From Absidia repens (Eukaryota > Mucoromycota > Mucoromycetes > Mucorales > Cunninghamellaceae): a stretch of 64,000 nt of DNA. The notes beneath the pieces were generated by a model. It was not told the origin of the DNA and did not search any database. It saw nothing but the letters and a program-made list of their open reading frames with translations. Positions 1-14,386 of the stretch are shown here, piece by piece. A program made the translations under genes and the position numbers. The stretch's first letter is position 1; the number at the start of each line of letters is the position of its first letter. Location: assembly GCA_002105175.1 (NCBI GenBank), contig MCGE01000020.1, forward strand, positions 62,001-126,000. Direction: 5' to 3'.

Positions 1-1157
1 TCACGAGATGCCGATACGATTTTATCCCCAGATGGTAAGAAACAAACGGATGAAACGCTATGATCATGCCCATACAATGTCTTGATGCACTTGTAGTCAT
101 TGTTCACGTCCCACACTTTAATTGTCAAGTCCGCAGAGCAGGAAACTATAAATTATCATACAAATAAAGCAGTAGAGTCATTAGATCAACGTAATCTATG
201 CACTATACATATAATATTTAGGTCTTACCAAGATAGTTTCCTTTAGGGTCAAAAGCCAAATCTTGAACAGCCTTGGTATGGCCCTTAAGAGTGCATTCAA
301 AATCACCAGATTCGTAATCCCAAATTTTGATAGTGGTATCTTCAGACGCAGAGGCCAATACTTGATAAACGGGATGGAATTCGACACGAGTAATAGGATT
401 GCGGTGACCTGTCAGACTATGTTGTTCTGGCGGTCGTGGAATCCAATCCCCTGAGCTTGTTTGCTTTCGTACAGGTGCATTGTTCAGTTCTTCTTGCATT
501 TGTGCAGTCTTGGTTTCCAATTCCATAATCTATCAAAGAGAGATGACGGAAATTTAGTATATATCAAGGTTTCAAAAAAGAAAATTATCAATATAGTGAT
601 TTACCTTTTTTTGTAGTCTAATAACGGAAGTCCACTTTTTTTCCAACAGACCAGCATATTTTTGCTTGGGATCAGGTACAAAGTCGCTAATGTGTGTTTC
701 ATTCTTGAGCATGGCAAAAGATTCAGAGAAGCCACTTGCACTTAAATAGTCTAGAATAGCTTTGTGTCTACATAAAAATAAAAAAAATAGAAAAATTAAT
801 AATGTGATAAAATGAGTAAAAACCATCCCCTTGAAGTTTCATCATGAGCATCCTTTGACTGTTTGCTTTACTGATAAACAAGAGAAGTAATAAGAGGAAC
901 GATAGCAAGTTGTCGTTTCAAGTAGTTACATCATCCTGTTAAAGCAAGTTAACCAGTCTTTTCCACCAAAGATTGTCTTTGATGAAGAATTCCCTCTCCC
1001 TCTCCCCCTTTTTTTTGTCTTATTCGCGCTTTTTTCTTTTTGCCACCCATCATAAAAACACCACATATTTGCCCCATCTGAAATACAGCCTTTTTTTTTT
1101 TTTTTATTGAAACACTTACAGTTCTTCCTTTTGCCTTTCAGAAAGAATGCTTGTCAT
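1..1157 (-). CDS. PAC1: LIS1/PAC1 (NudF) dynein regulator, 3' part outside the window
   Basis: Exons complement(<1..145, 229..529, 605..767, 1120..1157); the first exon is only 38 nt and all junctions are GT-AG and in frame. LIS1/PAC1 is a dynein-dynactin regulator used in nuclear migration. The N-terminus begins [13 protein letters not shown] and runs into a LisH dimerisation motif (about residues 7-40), then the family hallmark [16 protein letters not shown] and a short coiled coil. WD40 repeats follow: [48 protein letters not shown], and a third ending [12 protein letters not shown]. The remaining repeats lie beyond base 1. Assignment rests on the LisH-coiled-coil-WD40 order plus the [12 protein letters not shown] signature. 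It is divergent from the carnitine carrier gene. Confidence 0.95.
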
Positions 1158-1740
1158 TGTTAAGATGATATGTAAAATATAAATAAAACAATAAAATAAT
1201 AATAATAAATAAAGAAGGAAAAAGAAAAAAAAAGCTTGGGTGAACGAAAAAAAAAAAAAAGAAAAAGAAGGTTGGCCAAAATTTTTCTTTCCCCTTTGAC
1301 AAATTCCTCCCTGCTTCAACGATTTCGCACCCCGCCAGTCTCTTTCATCTCAAAAAATCAATGATGGTGAAATACAAAAAGTAGTGTGGAGAGATTTTTC
1401 TTTTTCCTTTGTCCAACGTTGGAATAGTTTCTTGGTCAAAGAAAAAAAAAAGGGGTTCTTTTTTTTTTTTTTTTTTTTGATGGATTGATCCAAGAAGCAG
1501 TCAAGATGGGATGACAGCAAAAGCACGTGGCCATTGGTGATTGCAATTGAGGAGAAAGGCGGGAAAAGGAAAAAAAATCAAGTCCAGATGAATTTGAGAT
1601 GACAACGAGAAAATCCAAATTCATATGTCGCAAATCCCCGCCCTAAACTCTTAATTTTTTTAGTTTAACTTTTTTCCTTTCCCCCTCTTTTTCCTTTCTT
1701 CTTCTTTTTTCCTCTTTGTCTTTTTTATATATACACAACC
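1158..1740. promoter_or_regulatory. divergent intergenic promoter region, PAC1 / carnitine carrier
   Basis: 583 bp with no supported gene. It holds several A or T runs (about 1091-1105, 1247-1260, 1461-1478) and a C/T-rich tract at about 1670-1727 just before the carrier start, which is the usual promoter appearance in this window. A CACGTG lies at 1525-1530. No TATA box is certain. Confidence 0.5.
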
Positions 1741-2911
1741 ATGTCTGCCGAATTGAAAACCGAAGCTCCCATCAAGCTTGAAAAGGCTGCCTCTTCTACT
1801 GCCCAATCCGTTAAATCCTTCTTGTCTGGTGGTAGGTCTTCTTTCATGATTAGTTCATCTCCTTATAAAGCTCAAGTTTGACTCACCTTTTTCGTTTATC
1901 ATAGGATTTGGTGGTATGGCTGCTGTGTTGGTTGGGTAAGCTGAAATACAATCCGGTTGGAGTTAGGGGAAACGGAAAACATAGTAGCTAGTTTACTAAT
2001 TCTATTTTTATTTAGTCAACCTTTCGATCTTGTCAAGGTCCGTCTTCAAACCACCGAAGGTGTTTACAAAGGAACCGGCGATTGTTTCAAACAAATTATC
2101 AAGAACGATGGTGTTTTAGGTCTTTACCGTGGTATGGCTACTCCTCTGGCCAGTATTACTCCTATCTTCGCAGTTAGTTTCTTCGTAAGTACAATGGAAG
2201 AGGACTTATAAAAGAAAAGGAACCTTTCTTTTCTGAGTACGTGATGTTTGACAACCAACGTTTTGTTTTCTTCACTAGTCATACGATCTTGGTAAGAAGA
2301 TTGTCACGGGTATCCGATCGGATAAGACTGAACGACCTTTGTCTTTGGCTGAAATCACTGCTGCCGGTGCATTTTCCGCTGTGCCCACAACCTTATTCAT
2401 GGCTCCTTCCGAACGTATTAAGGTGTTGATGCAAATTCAAGGACAAGGTGGTGAACAAAAGTACAAGGGACCTTTGGATGTGGTGCGTCAATTATACAAG
2501 GAAGGTGGTGTTCGCTCAATCTTCCGTGGTACTGGTGCTACTTTATTGCGTGATTCTCCTGGTTCCGCTGCCTACTTCTTGGCCTATGAACTCATCAAGA
2601 AGGGTCTGACGCCTGAAGGTACCAAGCCTGATCAATTGAGCTTGGGATCAGTTATCTTTGCTGGTGGTATGGCTGGTGTAGCCATGTGGTCTATCGCTAT
2701 TCCCCCTGATGTCATCAAGTCTCGTCTCCAATCCGCTCCTGCTGGTACTTATAGTGGTATGATGGACTGTTTACAAAAGACTATCAAGGTGGATGGTCCT
2801 CGTGCTCTCTTCAAGGGCTTTGGTCCCGCTGTGCTCCGTGCTTTCCCCGCTAATGCTGCCACTTTTGTTGGTGTGGAATACTCTTTGAAGGCCATGAACA
2901 TGGTGTTTTAA
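1741..2911 (+). CDS. CRC1: mitochondrial carnitine/acylcarnitine carrier (SLC25A20 type)
   Basis: Exons 1741..1831, 1905..1935, 2016..2184, 2279..2911; 307 aa, the usual mitochondrial-carrier length. Family role: exchanges acylcarnitine for carnitine across the inner mitochondrial membrane. Three tandem carrier repeats are visible, each with its PX[DE]XX[KR] signature: [22 protein letters not shown] and [10 protein letters not shown]. The stretches [30 protein letters not shown] and [20 protein letters not shown] closely follow animal CAC ([45 protein letters not shown]), which favours this over other SLC25 members. Its 3' neighbour, 438 bp away on the same strand, is carnitine acetyltransferase, the enzyme that makes its substrate. 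The start follows a C/T-rich tract. Confidence 0.93.
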
Positions 2912-3349
2912 ATATAGTTAGTGTAGTTTTCATTGTGCTTTTTTTTATATGTTAGATTCTTTATCCCCATCATTTATCCATTCTATATGCTATAGACATA
3001 TTTCTTGTTTATTTTAGTTTAGTTTAGTTTTTGCGTTTTTTACATTGTTGAATAAAAAAGGAATTGTTTTATATTTGTTACTATAAAGAAATGTTTAAGT
3101 GTTTGACTTTTTTCGTCTCAGGGCCCAAATTTTAGCCTTTTACGGTGCCTCCCCCAATGACAGCCACCATCTGAACCAAACCGTGACCCTACGGCCCCTC
3201 TGATAGGACATGTGTTTTAAAAATCCGCAAATCACCAGAAAATACCGGTATAAAACTTCTAGTCCCCAGATTATTTTTCATTTTTTATTTCTTTCTTTTT
3301 TCTTTATTTCTTTTTTTTTATTCCATTTATATATCCCACTCTTTTGACT
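2912..3349. promoter_or_regulatory. intergenic: carrier 3' end and acetyltransferase promoter
   Basis: 438 bp without a gene. It contains a repeated TTTAGTT tract (about 3015-3030), a likely poly(A) signal (TTGAATAAAAAAGG near 3048-3060) for the carrier gene, and a C/T-rich tract just upstream of 3350 that probably belongs to the acetyltransferase promoter. Confidence 0.5.
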
Positions 3350-5946
3350 ATGTCTTCTCTTCGTTTATTAAAGCTTAGAAACTTGAACAATGCATCAGCC
3401 AAGTCTGCTACTTTATTGACCAGAGTAAGTGATCTGGTATTGATGACTTTTTTCTGAAACGCACTTTTGGCTAACGATCTACCCTTCTCTCCCCCAATTT
3501 TTTTTTTGTTGCCTTCTATTTAGAACATCTCCAACATGACATCTCGTCGTATGGCCACAGCTGCTCAAGCTCAACCCAAGACTCCTATTGATGCTAATGC
3601 CACTGGTCCCATGTTGCGATTCCAAAACAACTTGCCCAAATTACCTGTTCCCGCCCTCCAAGGTACTTTACAAAAATACCTCAACAGTGTCCGTCCCTTA
3701 TTGAGCGATGAAGACTACAAACAAACCGAACAACTTGTCAAGGACTTCGAAGCTCCTGGTGGACTTGGTCCCAAACTTCAAGAACGCCTTGTCGCTCGTG
3801 CCAATAATCCTGATATCGTCAACTGGTTGGAAGACTGGTGGTTGGATCAAGGTTATATGGGTTACCGGGACCCTGTGGTGATCTATGTCAGCTATTTCTT
3901 CTACTACAAGGATGATAAGCTTCGCAAGTTGCCTGCCACTCGTGCTGCTGCCATCACCACGGCTGCTTTGGAATTCAAGCAACAAATTGTTAGGTAAGTA
4001 TATAAATAGAGATGACAAATATTAAACCCGAAAAAAGGAGACCTTGGGCAAGGGGGGGAAGCGGGAAGGCTTTTTTTTGGTTATGTGCTGTATACGGTAA
4101 AGATTAACAAAACAACTCTTTTTTTTTTTACTCTTTATTATTATCATTCTTTCAATAGTCAAACTCTCGAACCTGAATATGCCAAGGGTGAACCTATGTG
4201 TATGGATTCCTACAAATACATGTTCAACAACTGTCGTATGCCCAAGAAACCCTCTGACTATGAAGCCATCTATGATCCTTCCAAACACAGCCACATTATC
4301 GCCATTCGTAAGAATAAGTTTTACGCCATCGACACTATCCATGATGGTCAACAATTATCCACCAGTGAATTGGAACAACAATTCCAACGTGTGATTGATT
4401 TGGCTGGTGAAGAAAAGGGCGCTGCTATTGGTGCTTTGACAGCGGAGAATCGTGATACTTGGACGGATGTAAGTTTCTTTTTTTTTTTTTTTTAGTCATG
4501 ATCAAAAAAAAGGGGGGCAGGGAATTTGCGGGGTTATCATTTATGTTTACATAAAGCAATATCAGTTTCGGCTGGTCGATGATGTCGTTGTGTGGGGTCA
4601 TGGGTGCACAAAAGAAAAAATTATTACCAATACTCACAATTAAATTTTTTTATCTTTTATCTTTTTTATCTAGAGTCGGGAATTGTTATTGGCCGCTAAC
4701 CCCAACAACAAAAATCTTTTGAATCAAATTGAATCCTCCTCATTTGTGGTCTGTTTGGATGACAATACTCCTGTGACTCGTGATGAAGGTGTTCGGGATT
4801 GCTGGCACGGTGATGGTCGTAACCGCTTCTATGATAAACCTCTTCAATTCATTGTCTTTGATAACGGCAAGGCTGGATTCATGGGTGAAGTAAGTATATA
4901 TATATATAGAGTTTAACTGACAAATGCCTCTTATGGAAAAATGCTCATCTTTTTTTTATATCATTTAGCATTCTTGTATGGACGGTACCGCCACTTGCCG
5001 TTTGAATGAATATGTCTGTGAAGGGTAAAGAATAGCGATTCTAAAAAGAAACATAAGAATGGGGGGGGAGAATGAAACATTAACGCTCACTCTCGCATTT
5101 CCCTTATTATTATTATTTAGATTGAAGAACAAGACTGTGAACCATGGCCCTGAAAACATCCGAAACACTATCCCTCAACCCACTGAACTCAAATTCCAGT
5201 TGGACACCAAGGCGGAACAAGCTGTGCAATCGGCTGAAACCAACTTTGACCAATTGATTGCCAAGAATGAAATGACGGTGTTGGCTTATCAAGGCTATGG
5301 CAAGAACTTGATTAAGAAATTCAAATCATCTCCTGATGGCTTCACTCAAATGATCATCCAATTGGCTTATTACAAGATGTTCGGTGTGTCCCGTCCCACC
5401 TACGAATCAGCCCAAACCCGGAAATTCCAACGTGGCCGTACCGAAACCGCACGCAGTGTGACCACCGAATCTGTGGCTTTTGTCAAGGCAATGGAAGATC
5501 CTTATGCTACTAATGAAGAAAAGGTTGGTCTCTTCCGCAAGGCATTGAAGGCTCAAGGTGCCTATATGGCTGACTGTGTCAGTGGTCACGGTGCCGATCG
5601 TCACTTGTTTGGTCTCAAGAACTCGTTGCAAGCCAATGAAGAAGCCGCTCTTTTCAAGGATCCCGCTTATGCTTACTCCTCCCATTGGTATCTCTCCACT
5701 TCTCAATTGTCCTCAGAAAACTTTGATGGTTACGGTTGGGGTCCCGTGGTGGGTGATGGTTTTGGCTGTGCCTACATGATCAAGAACAATGCCCTTCAAT
5801 TCAACATTGCCAGTTTGAAGGATTTGGAAGTCCACGGAAAGAAATTCCCCAACGGAACTCACCACTTTAAGCAAGCCCTCGAAGATGCGGCCAACGATTT
5901 ACGGGAATTGGTGGAATCTGAAATAACCTCTGAAGCCAAGTTGTAG
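3350..5946 (+). CDS. CAT2: carnitine O-acetyltransferase, mitochondrial/peroxisomal
   Basis: Exons 3350..3424, 3524..3993, 4159..4468, 4674..4889, 4969..5024, 5121..5946; 650 aa. Transfers acetyl groups between CoA and carnitine. The choline/carnitine acyltransferase fold spans most of the protein; catalytic His358 sits in GEHSCMDGTAT and is the first codon of exon 5. Other family motifs are LPKLPVPALQGTLQKYL, YGKNLIKKFKSSPDGFTQMI and TYESAQTRKFQRGRTE. Residues 1-29 are basic and hydroxylated (MSSLRLLKLRNLNNASAKS) like a mitochondrial presequence, and the C-terminus is AKL, a peroxisomal PTS1. In-frame Met30 and Met35 lie at the start of exon 2. Yeast Cat2 also carries both signals. Function is clear; dual targeting is inferred. 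Confidence 0.96.
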
Positions 5947-7206
5947 AATACTTCTTTTTAGTTTAGTTATTTATTTTGTATATAATGATATATAGATTTT
6001 ATGTCTCTCCTTTATTACTGTTATTTGTTTTATTTTGATCAGTTTGATTTGCTTTATTTTGAAATAAAAAAAAAACCCCCTTTTGATTCACATCATTCAT
6101 GCGTTATATACTATGTTGTCTTTTTGGTTTTGGTTCGGTTTGGAAAAAAGTGAAAAATGGATGAAATTAGATTGGACATGGTGCAGTTCAGCAGGAACGA
6201 ATTTTTTCTTTGGGTGTTTGGGTCTTACGGAAAATCCAAAATATATCTCTTTTACTTGACATATAATACGTTTGACCGTGTATTTTGATAGTAAAGCTGA
6301 CAAAACGGAACAAAGGTACGTGGCTGAGGTGTTTCTTGTTTTGTTTTTGTTTTTGTTTTATAAAAAAAAAAAAAAAACGCCATACATAGGCATTTGAAGT
6401 TGGCTGATTTTGACTGAGGAATCGATGAATAGCAACAGCAAGTCGGTCATTTCACAGGGTACAGTGATAAAGACCTTTACACCTCCCCAAAAAAGGAATG
6501 ATGCGTTGGTAAACAAAATGCTTTTTTTCTATGCATCCTTCAGTGTCTTTTTTTTCATACATCCACCACCACCATTTTTTAAAACCATTCAAGAAATCCA
6601 TCTGAGCGTAACCTTTTAGAAACGAAGTACAGTGCAGTAAATGGAGCGTTGAGCACGACGGTTGCGAAGTTGTCTCATTCCTAATCCTTTTTCTTTTGCA
6701 CATACACATCAGCCTTTTTTTTCATTCTATACCCGCAAGCAGTGTACAGCGTGGATATACCCATCTAATAAACAAACTAAACGGATGAGAGATGGCGTAA
6801 AAGCTAACAGACAAGACGATTTTTATTCCAATGTACTATAACAAATAAACTATATAGACGAAGTTAATAAAACTATAATATATATCTAAATGTGAGGCAA
6901 TTGGGGATGTGCTTGGATTAGTTTGGAGGGCGTGTGGGGTTATTTTGATGTGGCGTAAGTCAGTCAATCAATGAGGGTAAATTCCTAGGGTGAATAATAG
7001 GCTATTCTACAATGAAGGGATTGACTAAACTATGACAGATTACTCCGCTTTGTCTGCAAAAGCATCAAGAGGAGAGAAGAGTCGTGCTTTTATTGTTGAA
7101 TGGTGGCGTTGATTGTTAAATATATATATATATTTATATAAAGGTACTTTTGTATTCTACCAAAAAAAAACCCACATCAAGAGAGACGAAAAAGAACAAT
7201 TGTAAT
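5947..7206. other. gene-free A/T-rich intergenic stretch
   Basis: No reading frame here has a recognisable domain or plausible exon chain. The first 130 bp probably hold the acetyltransferase 3' UTR (AATAAA near 6062). The rest has homopolymers (A15 near 6361-6376), (TA)n near 7121-7140, and short phrases such as GGCTATTCTACAATGA that recur loosely upstream of repeat copy B (about 21975-22090). Confidence 0.5.
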
Positions 7207-8225
7207 CCCGCCCACGTGAATATTTAATTGCCCCGATTTTTTATTTTTTTAGCTCTCTTTCCTTCCTCTTTTTTTTTCTTCCCTTAATCTTCACGATTGT
7301 GGCTCCTGTGAGGTCATGGTGGACTTAGGTTAGTGTCAGGACTAGTTTAAAAGCGTTTTCAGAACAGGGATTACAAGAGGCATGGGGAAACGATTCCATT
7401 TTGGATTCAGGATGTAGACCCACCAATAGATGACTCTTTGGAGCTTTGATTAGTTTTGGATAGTGTTAGTTTGTCTGTGGTTTGTATCTATATCTAAATA
7501 AAATATGTTTCTTTTTACTTGCTTCAATGAAAACCGTCCCATAAGTCTCTCTCATGTCTTGTGCAAAATAGATCTCTCTTTTGCTACCATTACCCTTTTT
7601 TATTAGTGCTAACCGTTGTTGTGCTTTAATAAAAGACATCTACTTACAGTATTTCTCACGTCCTTTTTACCATGTACAAGATATTAGATAACTTTTTTCC
7701 ATTTGCTCCTTTAGATTAGTGTTGTCCGCTCGACGGATCTCCCATTAGTTTCACTCAATCTACCATATAGATCCTTCCATTATATCTCTTGTATGATATG
7801 ACACCCTCTCGTCTTCAGTTTTAATATCTTCAACGAACTCCCCTCTTCATTTTTAGTGTCCCCCACTAAGCTTCAATAAAAATATGCCCCTTTTAACAAT
7901 GCATTCTCTGACCCATCGTATAAATGAACAATGTTGATATGGTAGTTGTTTTGTGAGCATCCTATCAAACACTTAGTTCCTGGTTTACCCATTATGACTA
8001 CTTTTCACCCTAACTAGGAGCTGGTTGACAGTCTTCGGTCACTTTACAATCAAACATGAGCTATATTACTGCTCGACCAATCATATATATAAAATTTAGG
8101 TCGTGCTGTGTTTGTAGATTACTTAGTATGAAACGTGTTCCTTGTCCCCCTCTACCATTCATATGAGTATCAACCTAGCCTGCGGCATCAGCGTTCCCGT
8201 CCCTAAATTGGACATACCACTATAT
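7207..8225 (+). repeat. dispersed element, copy A (full length)
   Basis: Element with the same order of blocks as four others in the window: CCCGCCCACGTG (7207-7218), a pyrimidine tract (about 7240-7285), a core at 7340-7412 including AAGCGTTTTCAG and CATGGGGAAA (7381), and AATAAAATATG at 7497. A diverged 3' tail has further AATAAA motifs at about 7628 and 7875, the phrase GAGCATCCTATCAAACACTTAGT (about 7957-7979) and CAACCTAGCCTGCGGC near 8171-8187. The core is more divergent here than in B, C and D (GAGG for GATG, CGATTC for CCCTTT). It codes for no recognisable protein. It could be an RNA gene, a micropeptide gene or a non-autonomous mobile element. Confidence 0.8.
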
Positions 8226-8908
8226 TCATCCTTCTCGCGTGTGTGTGTGTGTGTGTGTGTGTTTTTTTTTTTTCTCATTCTGCATGTCGTACAATACTAA
8301 TAATAAAAACAAGCCCAAACTAAAGTCATAGGGTAGGAATCAGAAGGGAATTTTGTGTGGAGCAAAATAGAAAAAAAAAAACGCAGCAAATTGTACAGTG
8401 AATAAATATATCATGTCAATGAAAATATAAACAGCCGTCTTATGAAATTGGGTGGATTTTAAAAACTCTACCAGAGGAATCATAGAGGAGACACTAGTTC
8501 AATCATATTTAATAAAGATAACAAAAACAAATACATGACAATCACATCATTTGAAGAAAATAAATGGACATGTAGTCGCTGAAGAATTCAAGACATGGAT
8601 TTCAAAGTACATACAATTTATTATATATTTGGTGTTTGTGTGTAGGGGTTTTGAGTAGGGGAAGGAAGAAAGTATACATACAGAGATAATGGGCCGAGAG
8701 AGGAGGGGAAACACTATACAACAGTTTAAAAAATGGAGGTGGGGTAGGGGAATGGAAAGGGAAAACATAAAAAAAAAGAGAGAGAAGGAAAGTAATATAA
8801 TAGGTGCAGTGGAAGGGGAATACATACAGAAAATAATTAAATAAAAAAACTACTATATAAGATATATATATATGTGTGTGTAAAAAAAAGGGGGGAAGAT
8901 AGGAGATA
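8226..8908. other. intergenic stretch with a (GT)n microsatellite
   Basis: A (GT)n microsatellite is at 8239-8261, followed by T12. The rest is A/T-rich and holds the probable 3' UTR of the bHLH gene on the minus strand. No gene is supported. Confidence 0.55.
8239..8261. repeat. (GT)n microsatellite
   Basis: About eleven GT units followed by a T run, at the right edge of repeat copy A. Confidence 0.95.
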
Positions 8909-10281
8909 CTAATTTGCTTGTTTGACACCATTGTATTGCTCCAGAATAAGTTCCAGTTCTTTGACGCGCTGTTGATATAAGTTGACTTCTTGTTGTAAAA
9001 GCCGGATATGGTCCACCGATTTCCGTAAGATGGCGCCCTTATTTGGTTTATTGTTGTTGCTGTTGCCATTGCCACCAGTAGGCGATGATGACGGTGAGCT
9101 ATTGCTGTTTGCATTGGTGATTTCTTCCAACATGGCCTCTGGCAATAAACAGCCTAATTCATGGATTCTGTCATTGATATTTTCGCGGCGTCTACGTTCC
9201 ACTATCAAAAAAAAAAAAAAAAAAAAATAGAGGTCAGGCAATGGTCACACAAGCAGGTTAAAAAAGAGTAAACGACAGTGGGGTAAAAACAACATAACAA
9301 CAAAGACAAAGATAATATAAAGTAAAAAAAAAAATATATACATACCAGCATTGTGAGATTCCCGTCGCCGTCTTCTTTTTTCCATCATTGCTTGTAGGCT
9401 TTTGTTTGGTACCAGAGACAGAGAGAGAAATATAAAAAAGATGAAACAATAGATGTGATTAGTTCCTGAGGATAGATAACTCTAACACTCTCTTTTTCCT
9501 TTCCATTTCATTTCACGCCGATTGCTTCTTGTCTTTTCACTTACTTGACTTGCATGGCATAATCGTCTTCTGCACTTTGAGGTAAATCGGTTATTTGCTG
9601 CTGTTGATGGGCTGGTAACGCCATGTTGAGATGAGCTTGCTGTGCAGTATTGGTGGGTGAATTCATTGGCGAACGACTGTTGAGATGAAATTCGTACCCG
9701 ATATTTGCAGGAGCCGACATAGGAAACCCAGATGAAACAGAGGATGGTGATGACGATGAAGGATAACCATGATAAAGTGAAGATTGTTGCTGTGAATAAT
9801 TCGATAGAAGCTGTTGTTGCTGTTGCTGCTGCTGTTGTTGTTGCTGATGTGTTTTGGTATTATTGCTTTCATTCATCATTTGATTGTACTGCTTGCTTCC
9901 TGCGGCAAGCATGGAGTGTCGTTGTTGTCGCTGAGGGTGATGATGAATGTCCATTGGGCCGACAAATCCTGATCCTCCACCACCACCGCCGCTAGTTGTG
10001 TTTGGAGAAGTGCCGAAGTTATCATAGATGCTAGAGTCACCGCCCATGGATGTCAAAGAATAGTCAGACGGCGACTCTTCATACATTGGTAGAGCATGAA
10101 TCAATTTCCTCTTTCCAAACGATGCCTGGTAATCGATATCGTCCATATCCTGTAGCGTAGTTGACATTGGTGAGATGAAGTTTTGTGAGAAAGTATCAGC
10201 ATAGTCGATAGGACTGTCTTCCATGGTAACGTTTCCGGTATTCCATTGGTTGTTATTACTATTGTTGTTTGTGGTGCTCAT
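8909..10281 (-). CDS. bHLH-leucine zipper transcription factor (MiT/TFE- or Rtg3-like)
   Basis: Exons complement(8909..9201, 9346..9398, 9545..10281); 360 aa. The N-terminal 245 residues are low complexity (Asn-rich start, Gly run, a run of 12 Gln, Ser-rich), as in activation regions. The basic region spans exons 2-3: [27 protein letters not shown] is covered in pieces, with His261, Glu265 and Arg269 in the H-E-R positions that predict CACGTG binding. Helix 2 ([20 protein letters not shown]) runs into a heptad-leucine zipper. [13 protein letters not shown] and NKGAIL resemble MITF/TFEB (IERRRRFNINDRI, NKGTIL); yeast Rtg3 is another candidate. Which ortholog it is cannot be settled by reading alone. 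Confidence 0.88.
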
Positions 10282-11184
10282 GTTGAATTTGAATTGCTGT
10301 TATATAAAGATCAAGTAACTGTCGAGGTTTTGTTGGTGAAATTGTAGTTCAGTATGTTGTCGAGTTAAGCAATTGAAGTGTTAAACTGATGGGATGATAT
10401 TCCATAAAAGGATAAAGTAATAATAGATAAGAGTATAAATAGCGAAAGTGAAAAAAAGAGAGAAAGAGAAAAGAAAAACTTTGCAAAGTTGAAAAAACCA
10501 ACTTATAAAAACGATTCAGGCCAAGAAAATAGAAAAAGACATATGCTGCGGCGGGGTTTCAAGTTCGCATGAGCACTGATTGGTTCGATGACACACCACA
10601 ATGATGGTTCAGGATGTGTGAAAAAAGTAGAAGGTAGTATAAAATTAAAATTATCAATCTAAAAAAGGACACGATAACGTATGATAGATCAAATGAGACC
10701 TTCAATAAAGCAGGCACAGTCAGTTTTCCTTTTTCCGTCGTACCACTATATGATGTGTACATGTTTGAACTGAAAGGGGGGTAATGATAAGGGGTGGCCT
10801 GTGCTCCATCATGATTTACAAATGACTACTATAGGCCAACATATATCACACTGTCCACTATTTATTTTTAATAGTTACTACCACTCTTTACAAAATAATG
10901 ATGATTATCCCGAGGTTGACGTTTTTTGCCGTACATACATAGCAACAGTTTTGATAAAAATAAGTCTGCTGAGCCAGGTTTTTTTTTTCAGATGATGCTA
11001 TCCCATGAGTTTTTGCTACCATTAAAAAACTCACCAACCGCATGAACAAAGCGTATTCAGGCACACAAACTTGATGAATTTCTTGCGAAGAAAAGTTCAA
11101 CGATTGGCCATATCTTACCCCAAATCATGTGTCACTGCACCAAAAAAAAGGAAGAAATGAATTGACATATAAATTCGTATTAGC

Positions 11185-11226
<42 letters not shown>

Positions 11227-12297
11227 GCTCAACTTGCATAATAAACCCAGCTCCACCATGTCCATATTCTTATCCTCGAAATCATCATCATCATCATCAT
11301 CATATCATTCTTTTCTATTTCCATATAGAAGTGCCACATTAGTAATTCTGTCATATATACAATAAAACATCATCTTCCTTTTTATAATAATCGAAATATG
11401 ATGACCGATTTAAGGTTTATGCTACCAGATTGAATCGCCGCACTGATCACTCTACGATACATTCTCTTTACAGAAATGCATTCCTATATAATACAAGGAA
11501 GTAGGCACGTATCATGTCATGTCAGTATAACCAATGAAAATAATAATAATAAATATGCGTTTGCATTCGAATATTTCAATGATAGTCCCATTATAAACAT
11601 ATTGCTAATCAATAGGTGACGAAGAAAAATAAATTACTATAATAGTTCACGTTTTACAACTTGTCAGTTTCATCAACCAAGTTTTTTGCTTTATCATATT
11701 GCATGAGATAACCGCAGAAATATAGTAACCTTTTTCTTCTTTATTCATATCGCTTTTTGCTCGTCGTCATTATGATCACTTGCTTAAGCCACACGAGTAA
11801 TACCGAAAAAAAAAGGATGAGACAAAAAGGTACCAAAACGCATCGTGAGGATATTTCATGCAAAGATAAAACAGCATATGAAATCATATCGGTTTCACCT
11901 TTTCACCAATTGTTCGTTTTAGATACTATTGACTATATATATTTAAATTGTATTATAGATTCACTTATATCGTACCATGACTATCAAAGTTTAACTTGAG
12001 TGACGATACATACTGTAAGCCACGATCCTATAAACACACACACACATATATATATATATATAAACGGTGTTACAAATCGATATAGAAACCATGTCACGGT
12101 GCCTTTTTTTTTTCAAGAATGATGAATGGTTGGTCGTACAAATGATGATAAAAAAATAATTTTTTATTCGATGAAAAAAAAGACTGAAATAATCTAACGT
12201 GTGGAATATAATGAATACTAAATACTAAGGAAAGAAGGTCAAGTCTAGTGAATAAGTTGTTGTCCTGTAAAATCCATGAGGTTAAGAGCTGGCCAAA
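10282..12297. other. gene-free intergenic stretch with T37 tract
   Basis: About 2 kb with no supported gene. The first several hundred bases are presumably the bHLH promoter. A run of 37 T lies at 11189-11225, a (TCA)n stretch at about 11282-11303, and (CA)n/(TA)n at about 12033-12061. The end holds the probable 3' UTR of the kinase gene. Confidence 0.5.
11189..11225. repeat. T37 homopolymer
   Basis: An uninterrupted run of about 37 T. Length is prone to sequencing and assembly error. Confidence 0.9.

Positions 12298-14386
<2,089 letters not shown>

Noticed and set aside
7207..8225. Copy A as a DNA transposon or LTR element
   Set aside because: No terminal inverted repeats, LTRs, target-site duplication or transposase/reverse-transcriptase frame could be seen; kept as an unclassified element.
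9663..9995. Overlapping frames through the Gln/Ser-rich part of the bHLH gene
   Set aside because: They are shadows of CAG/CAA-type repeats; the bHLH frame carries the domain and the splice joins.
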